From Paraktedonobacter carboxidivorans (GTDB lineage: Bacteria; Chloroflexota; Ktedonobacteria; Ktedonobacterales; Ktedonobacteraceae), in the NCBI GenBank assembly GCA_041156125.1, contig JBEVTI010000004.1, positions 1-64,000 on the forward strand: a stretch of DNA of 64,000 nt, read 5' to 3'. Numbering within the stretch: position 1 is the first letter of the stretch; every line of letters begins with the position of its first letter. Position numbers and translations under genes: made by a program. A model generated the notes under the pieces. That model was not told the origin of the DNA, made no database searches, and was given only the letters and a program-made list of their open reading frames with translations. Shown in pieces: positions 60,765 through 64,000 of this stretch.

Positions 60765-61813
60765 GCAACCTGTCTCGCCTTTCTAACGCAAAAAACCGCT
60801 CGATTAGCGCGGAGAATTTTAATGGCGAGAAAGGGCAAGGAGGGATGGCAATCACGGGAACGGGCGCATTAAGCGCGCGCGAATTGGGGCAGGGTTGGAA
60901 AATATCCCCTTCGATTGTGATCGCGCCTCAGAGCGTCGTTACACTGGCAGATATTCAGGGACCGGGAGCGCTCCAGCATCTCTGGCTGACGACCTTTCCT
61001 ACGAACTGGCGTAGCCTGATTTTGCGGGCCTATTGGGATGACGAGGTCCATCCCTCTATTGAAACACCCTATGGCGACTTTTTCGCGCAGGGCTGGTGCG
61101 AACGCGCTAATGTAAACTCCCTGCCTATCGCTGTAAATCCGGCGGGCGGTTTCAATTCTTATTGGGAAATGCCATTTCGTCAGCATGCTCGCCTGACCAT
61201 TGAAAATCTGGGTACGACAGAGGTGATACTCTACTACCAGATCGATTATACCCTGACCGAGGTACCCACGGACGCCGCGTACTTCCACGCGCAATGGCGG
61301 CGCAGCAATCCTCTGGGGTATAAGCAGGTTCACACATTGCTTGATAATGTGCGCGGCAAAGGCCACTATGTCGGCACCTATCTTGCCTGGCAGGTCAACA
61401 GTCCCGGCTGGTGGGGCGAAGGAGAGATCAAATTCTACCTGGACGGCGATGGCGACTTTCCTACTATTTGTGGCACCGGTACAGAGGATTACTTTGGTGG
61501 TGCCTGGAACTTTGAACAACCCACGGGCCAGTACTGTTCTTTCTCTACAGCATTTCTGGGATTGCCCCAGATCATTCAACCTGACGGACTCTATCGCAGT
61601 CAGCAACGCTTTGGTATGTATCGCTGGCATGTGATGGACCCGATTCGCTTTGATGCGGATCTGCGTGTGACTATCCAGGCTCTCGGCTGGCGCAGTGGCC
61701 CACGCTATATGCCGCTACGGGACGATATCGCCTCGACCTCGTGCTGGTATCAAAGCGAGCCACATGTCCCCCATCCGCCACTGCCAGGCCTCGCTGACCT
61801 GGCAGTGCTGTAG
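60722..61813 (+). CDS. DUF2961/GH172-like protein
   Basis: A 363-residue beta-jelly-roll protein of the DUF2961 family, related to glycoside hydrolase family 172. It shows LSRLSNAKNRSISAENFNGEKG, HLWLTTFPTNWRSLILRAYWDDE, SIETPYGDFFAQGW, FYLDGDGDFPTICGTGTEDYFGGAWNF and CSFSTAFLG. The catalytic carboxylates of GH172 are expected around the GTGTEDYFGG stretch. As the last gene of the operon it may release the pathway sugar from a glycoside, but no signal peptide is seen so it would act in the cytoplasm. The start is a TTG at 60722 behind GGAG at 8 bases. Confidence 0.8.
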   Translation: MAQDIHFNGLGMGLGNLSRLSNAKNRSISAENFNGEKGQGGMAITGTGALSARELGQGWKISPSIVIAPQSVVTLADIQGPGALQHLWLTTFPTNWRSLILRAYWDDEVHPSIETPYGDFFAQGWCERANVNSLPIAVNPAGGFNSYWEMPFRQHARLTIENLGTTEVILYYQIDYTLTEVPTDAAYFHAQWRRSNPLGYKQVHTLLDNVRGKGHYVGTYLAWQVNSPGWWGEGEIKFYLDGDGDFPTICGTGTEDYFGGAWNFEQPTGQYCSFSTAFLGLPQIIQPDGLYRSQQRFGMYRWHVMDPIRFDADLRVTIQALGWRSGPRYMPLRDDIASTSCWYQSEPHVPHPPLPGLADLAVL

Positions 61814-61816
61814 AGT

Positions 61817-61877
61817 TGGGGGAAGTGGCTGAGTTTGTAGGCAGCAGAGCTGCCTACAAACTCAGCCACTTCCCCCA
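61817..61877 (+). terminator. 29-bp perfect hairpin ending the sugar-acid operon
   Basis: Arms 61817-61845 and 61849-61877 are exact reverse complements around AGA, four bases after the stop codon of the DUF2961 gene. No U-tract follows, but stem strength and position suggest termination or 3'-end protection. Confidence 0.65.
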
Positions 61878-61902
61878 GCCATAAATAGGAGAGGATCACC
61901 TT

Positions 61903-62442
61903 ATGCAAAAAAGGGGCAAGTTCTCTATCCCGCGTGGTTTCCCTTGCACAGGCAAGACCACCTTACAAAACAAGCTCGTCAGGCGTGTCCTGTTTGTGCG
62001 CAAAATCTAGCCCTTCCTGCTCCTGTTCGTTCTATTTGGCTGGGCTCTCTATCCACTCCTCGACGCTTTTGTCCAGATCGTAAACCCCTTTAATCGCTCT
62101 ACTCCCAATGCGGCTACGAGCCAACTGCCGGTTCACGAGGGTTTTCTGCCTCTCCTACCCTACGAACCCGCCCTGGTAGATGACCTGATTGGCGCGCATT
62201 TAGAGGATGTGAGTCCCCTCCATGCCATCAGCCTTATCTCTCCACGAGCTGTCCTGCTGATCCATAGCGCCGACGATGCCAATAAAAACACACCCCTGGC
62301 CGGAGAGCGCCAGCTTTATGCCGCGGCCCGCGCACCTAAAAAACAATGGATGGCCCCAGACGGCTGACATGTCGGAGCAATCGATAGCTACTATCACGAA
62401 TACACCTCTCATGTGCTGAGCTTTTTCGCGACATTTTTGTAA
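61903..62442 (+). pseudogene. Alpha/beta hydrolase with two in-frame stops and missing nucleophile
   Basis: One reading frame of 180 codons from ATG to TAA carries TAG at 62008 and TGA at 62365. Its parts read as a membrane-anchored hydrolase: a hydrophobic segment after the TAG (PFLLLFVLFGWALYPLLDAF), then the C-terminal half VSPLHAISLISPRAVLLIHS, DDAN with the acid, and HVGA with the catalytic His just after the TGA. The region between with the nucleophile elbow GxSxG is absent. The deleted middle and two stops mark it as non-functional. Confidence 0.75.
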
Positions 62443-62628
62443 GCAACCTGAACACCCCTGCGCTCCTGAGTAAACGATTGCAAGCGTCAAAACGTGAATG
62501 AAGCAAGAACTGTCTGAAGCAGAGTACCGAAAGCTTCTTAAAACATCCCGGTGACAAACAGAGGCACGTTATGTATTCAAGCAGCAAGCCTATCTTTCGC
62601 CTCTGCGGGCTACTCAGGAGGAATATCA

Positions 62629-63555
62629 ATGCCATTGATGCGCAGTCGCAGGCATATCGTCCTGCTGCTTATTATTCTGCTGATTGTCCTGCTACTCGCA
62701 GTCGCCCTTTCAGTCGCGCTGCTGCATAAAGATGGACAGGACACAGTCAATGCGACAGGGACCGGGCCACAGAGCTTTGCTGTGGGCAGTAAGGCCTTAC
62801 TGGTCGTCAAGGAGCAGAGTGGAAATATCTCTGTGTATCCCAGCCATAACAATCTGATTACAGTCACACCACGTAAGAGCGGGACCACGCTTGCGCCCGA
62901 TGATCACAGTGTACGCATTCTCCTCAATCGCACGACCAATGCTCAGGGGCAGGACCAGTTGAACGTGAGCACTGATCCCTGGTTTAGCAACACTGATTTT
63001 TACATCACTATCCCCGACACCACGCTGGTCCAGATCGCGGTCAATGCAGGTTCAATCGATGTCCACACCGGTCATGGCCTTAACGCCAGCACCAGTAGCG
63101 GCAGCATCGCGCTTGAGGATATTCAAGGCCCGACCAGCATACACACGGATAGCGGAGATATCACAGCCAGCACGATTAATGGTGACCTGACCGTCTCAGA
63201 TAGCAGCGGCTCGCTGAGACTGCACGGGATCAATGGTCAGGTCAATGCCAAGACCTGGAGCGGCGATGTCATCGTGCAAAATTCGACGCTGAAAGGCCAT
63301 TCTCTGCTACAAACCCAGAATGGCTCCGTGCGCTTCGACGGTTCCATCGATCCTGCGGGTAGCTACACCATGCAAACGACCAGTGGGGATGTCGATCTGA
63401 CCCTACCGAATAATGCCGCGTTTCTGCTCACTGCCAGTACTGGCTCTGGCAATGTGCAAAACGCATTCGGCGTCGATACTGTCGGCGCGACACCACGCGC
63501 ACAGCTTATCCTGCACACGCAGAATGGCTCAATCGCTATCGCCAAAGCCACCTGA
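62629..63555 (+). CDS. DUF4097-family membrane-anchored beta-strand protein
   Basis: A 308-residue protein. A single N-terminal transmembrane segment (IVLLLIILLIVLLLAVALSVALL) anchors it. From residue 50 it is a regular series of beta strands with motifs such as LVVKEQSGNISVYPSH, SGSIALEDIQGPT and TTSGDVDLTLP, the DUF4097 pattern of repeating left-turn strands with Ser/Gly-rich turns. The family is found as part of cell-envelope and anti-sigma-type systems; the function is unknown. AGGAGG precedes the ATG at 62629. It is a single gene with a terminator-like hairpin 60 bases after the stop. Confidence 0.82.
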   Translation: MPLMRSRRHIVLLLIILLIVLLLAVALSVALLHKDGQDTVNATGTGPQSFAVGSKALLVVKEQSGNISVYPSHNNLITVTPRKSGTTLAPDDHSVRILLNRTTNAQGQDQLNVSTDPWFSNTDFYITIPDTTLVQIAVNAGSIDVHTGHGLNASTSSGSIALEDIQGPTSIHTDSGDITASTINGDLTVSDSSGSLRLHGINGQVNAKTWSGDVIVQNSTLKGHSLLQTQNGSVRFDGSIDPAGSYTMQTTSGDVDLTLPNNAAFLLTASTGSGNVQNAFGVDTVGATPRAQLILHTQNGSIAIAKAT

Positions 63556-63615
63556 GTGGTCAGGTAGCCAGGAAGAAGGGCATCTCTCTCTACTCGTGCC
63601 GCGAGCAAAGCCCTA

Positions 63616-63656
63616 CTTGAGCGGATGAGGCGCACTGCGCGCCTCGTCCGCTCAAG
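63616..63656. terminator. 18-bp hairpin between convergent genes
   Basis: CTTGAGCGGATGAGGCGC (63616-63633) pairs with GCGCCTCGTCCGCTCAAG (63639-63656) with one wobble pair. It lies between the DUF4097 gene (plus) and the beta-propeller gene (minus), so it could serve both. Confidence 0.6.
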
Positions 63657-63686
63657 CTAAAAGGGGTGGAAGATCTTCTGTTGCTG

Positions 63687-64000
63687 CTATAGGATTGTTA
63701 ACAATGCGGGTGCTTTTTCAAGCAATTTGAGTGACCAGAGGTGTTTGCCAGTCTGATTGTCCAGCGCGTCAAGCTCTCCCACAGAGGGGAAGACATAGCT
63801 GGTAGTGCCTGTCATCAAGCCTTCAAGCTGGCCAAATCCAACGAGACGAGGGACAGAGGCAGCAACTGTTTTTAGCTCTGTTCCGCTCCACGAGACATAA
63901 AAATCCTCAACGTGCTGCCAGAGTACGTGACCATTGCCAGCATCAAGAGCCAGCAGCCCAGCGCTAGAGTCAATGTAGAGCGCCTTCCCATTGGCAATGA
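63687..64000 (-). CDS. PQQ-like beta-propeller protein, 5' part outside window
   Basis: The last 104 codons of a minus-strand gene. Two blade-type repeats are visible: LLALDAGNGHVLWQH and ELDALDNQTGKHLWSL, the Ala-Gly-Thr-Gly-x-x-x-Trp pattern of PQQ-binding-like beta-propellers. Such domains occur in quinoprotein dehydrogenases and in outer envelope scaffold proteins; the visible part does not tell which. The stop is at 63689-63687. Confidence 0.75.
   Translation of the reverse strand, partial: IANGKALYIDSSAGLLALDAGNGHVLWQHVEDFYVSWSGTELKTVAASVPRLVGFGQLEGLMTGTTSYVFPSVGELDALDNQTGKHLWSLKLLEKAPALLTIL

Noticed and set aside
1..64000. CRISPR array, rRNA or tRNA gene
   Set aside because: No regularly spaced repeats and no recognisable RNA signatures were found on reading both strands; short structured RNAs could still be missed by eye.

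Overview
The window looks like chromosome from a GC-rich soil member of Chloroflexota, most likely class Ktedonobacteria. This is inferred from gene content, not from a marker gene: a stand-alone nitric oxide synthase oxygenase, a MalT-type LuxR regulator with an unusual N-terminal domain, several Ser/Thr kinases, pentapeptide and coiled-coil proteins, LLM flavin/F420 oxidoreductases, and many lineage-type small membrane proteins. There is no rRNA, tRNA or CRISPR array that I can support.

Layout. 1-3.1 kb: a decayed Tn3-family element (divergent tyrosine recombinase and transposase, with candidate resolution repeats between them), ending at a perfect 74-bp palindrome and an AT-rich island. 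3.8-7 kb: an SDR protein, then a convergent RNA ligase / HD-polynucleotide kinase pair that together could seal broken RNA. 7.2-10.9 kb: LLM oxidoreductase, second tyrosine recombinase, frameshifted membrane protein under a PadR regulator. 11-13.8 kb: PadR, pentapeptide-repeat and ABC exporter operon. 14-18 kb: coiled-coil HTH protein, second ABC exporter, proline-rich membrane protein. 18.5-22.5 kb: nitric oxide synthase and a three-gene cluster with two tandem-duplicated YbjQ-like proteins. 22.5-30.4 kb: gene remnants, an APH-like protein with its TetR regulator, LLM oxidoreductase, cation exchanger and a large LuxR regulator. 30.9-35.2 kb: small protein plus P450 plus membrane protein, and a CHAP lipoprotein.

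35.5-45 kb holds the most striking locus. On the minus strand a NERD-pseudokinase, a 2011-residue fusion of an active-looking Ser/Thr kinase to a UPF1/DNA2-like SF1 helicase, and a phospholipase-D-type nuclease lie head to tail. This combines the parts of both known Mokosh anti-phage types with a PglW-like partner and is a strong candidate for an undescribed defence variant.

46-49.4 kb: flavin reductase, HIT protein, a tiny 3-hydroxyacyl-CoA dehydrogenase remnant, and an aldo/keto reductase divergent from a TetR gene over a double operator. 49.5-53.8 kb: membrane Ser/Thr kinase and a Ro60/TROVE-like RNA-binding protein. 53.8-55.1 kb: the collapsed remains of a sugar ABC transporter. 55.1-61.8 kb: GntR regulator and a six-gene non-phosphorylating L-fucose/L-rhamnose-type catabolic operon ending in a GH172-like (DUF2961) protein. 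61.9-64 kb: a dead alpha/beta hydrolase, a DUF4097 protein and the end of a PQQ-like beta-propeller gene.

Two themes cut across the window. First, many loci are genes that kept both ends and lost the middle (transposase, TetR, dehydrogenase, transporter, hydrolase), which suggests frequent internal deletion. Second, several intergenic spaces carry long perfect hairpins, and three carry related nested-stem elements with similar ends.
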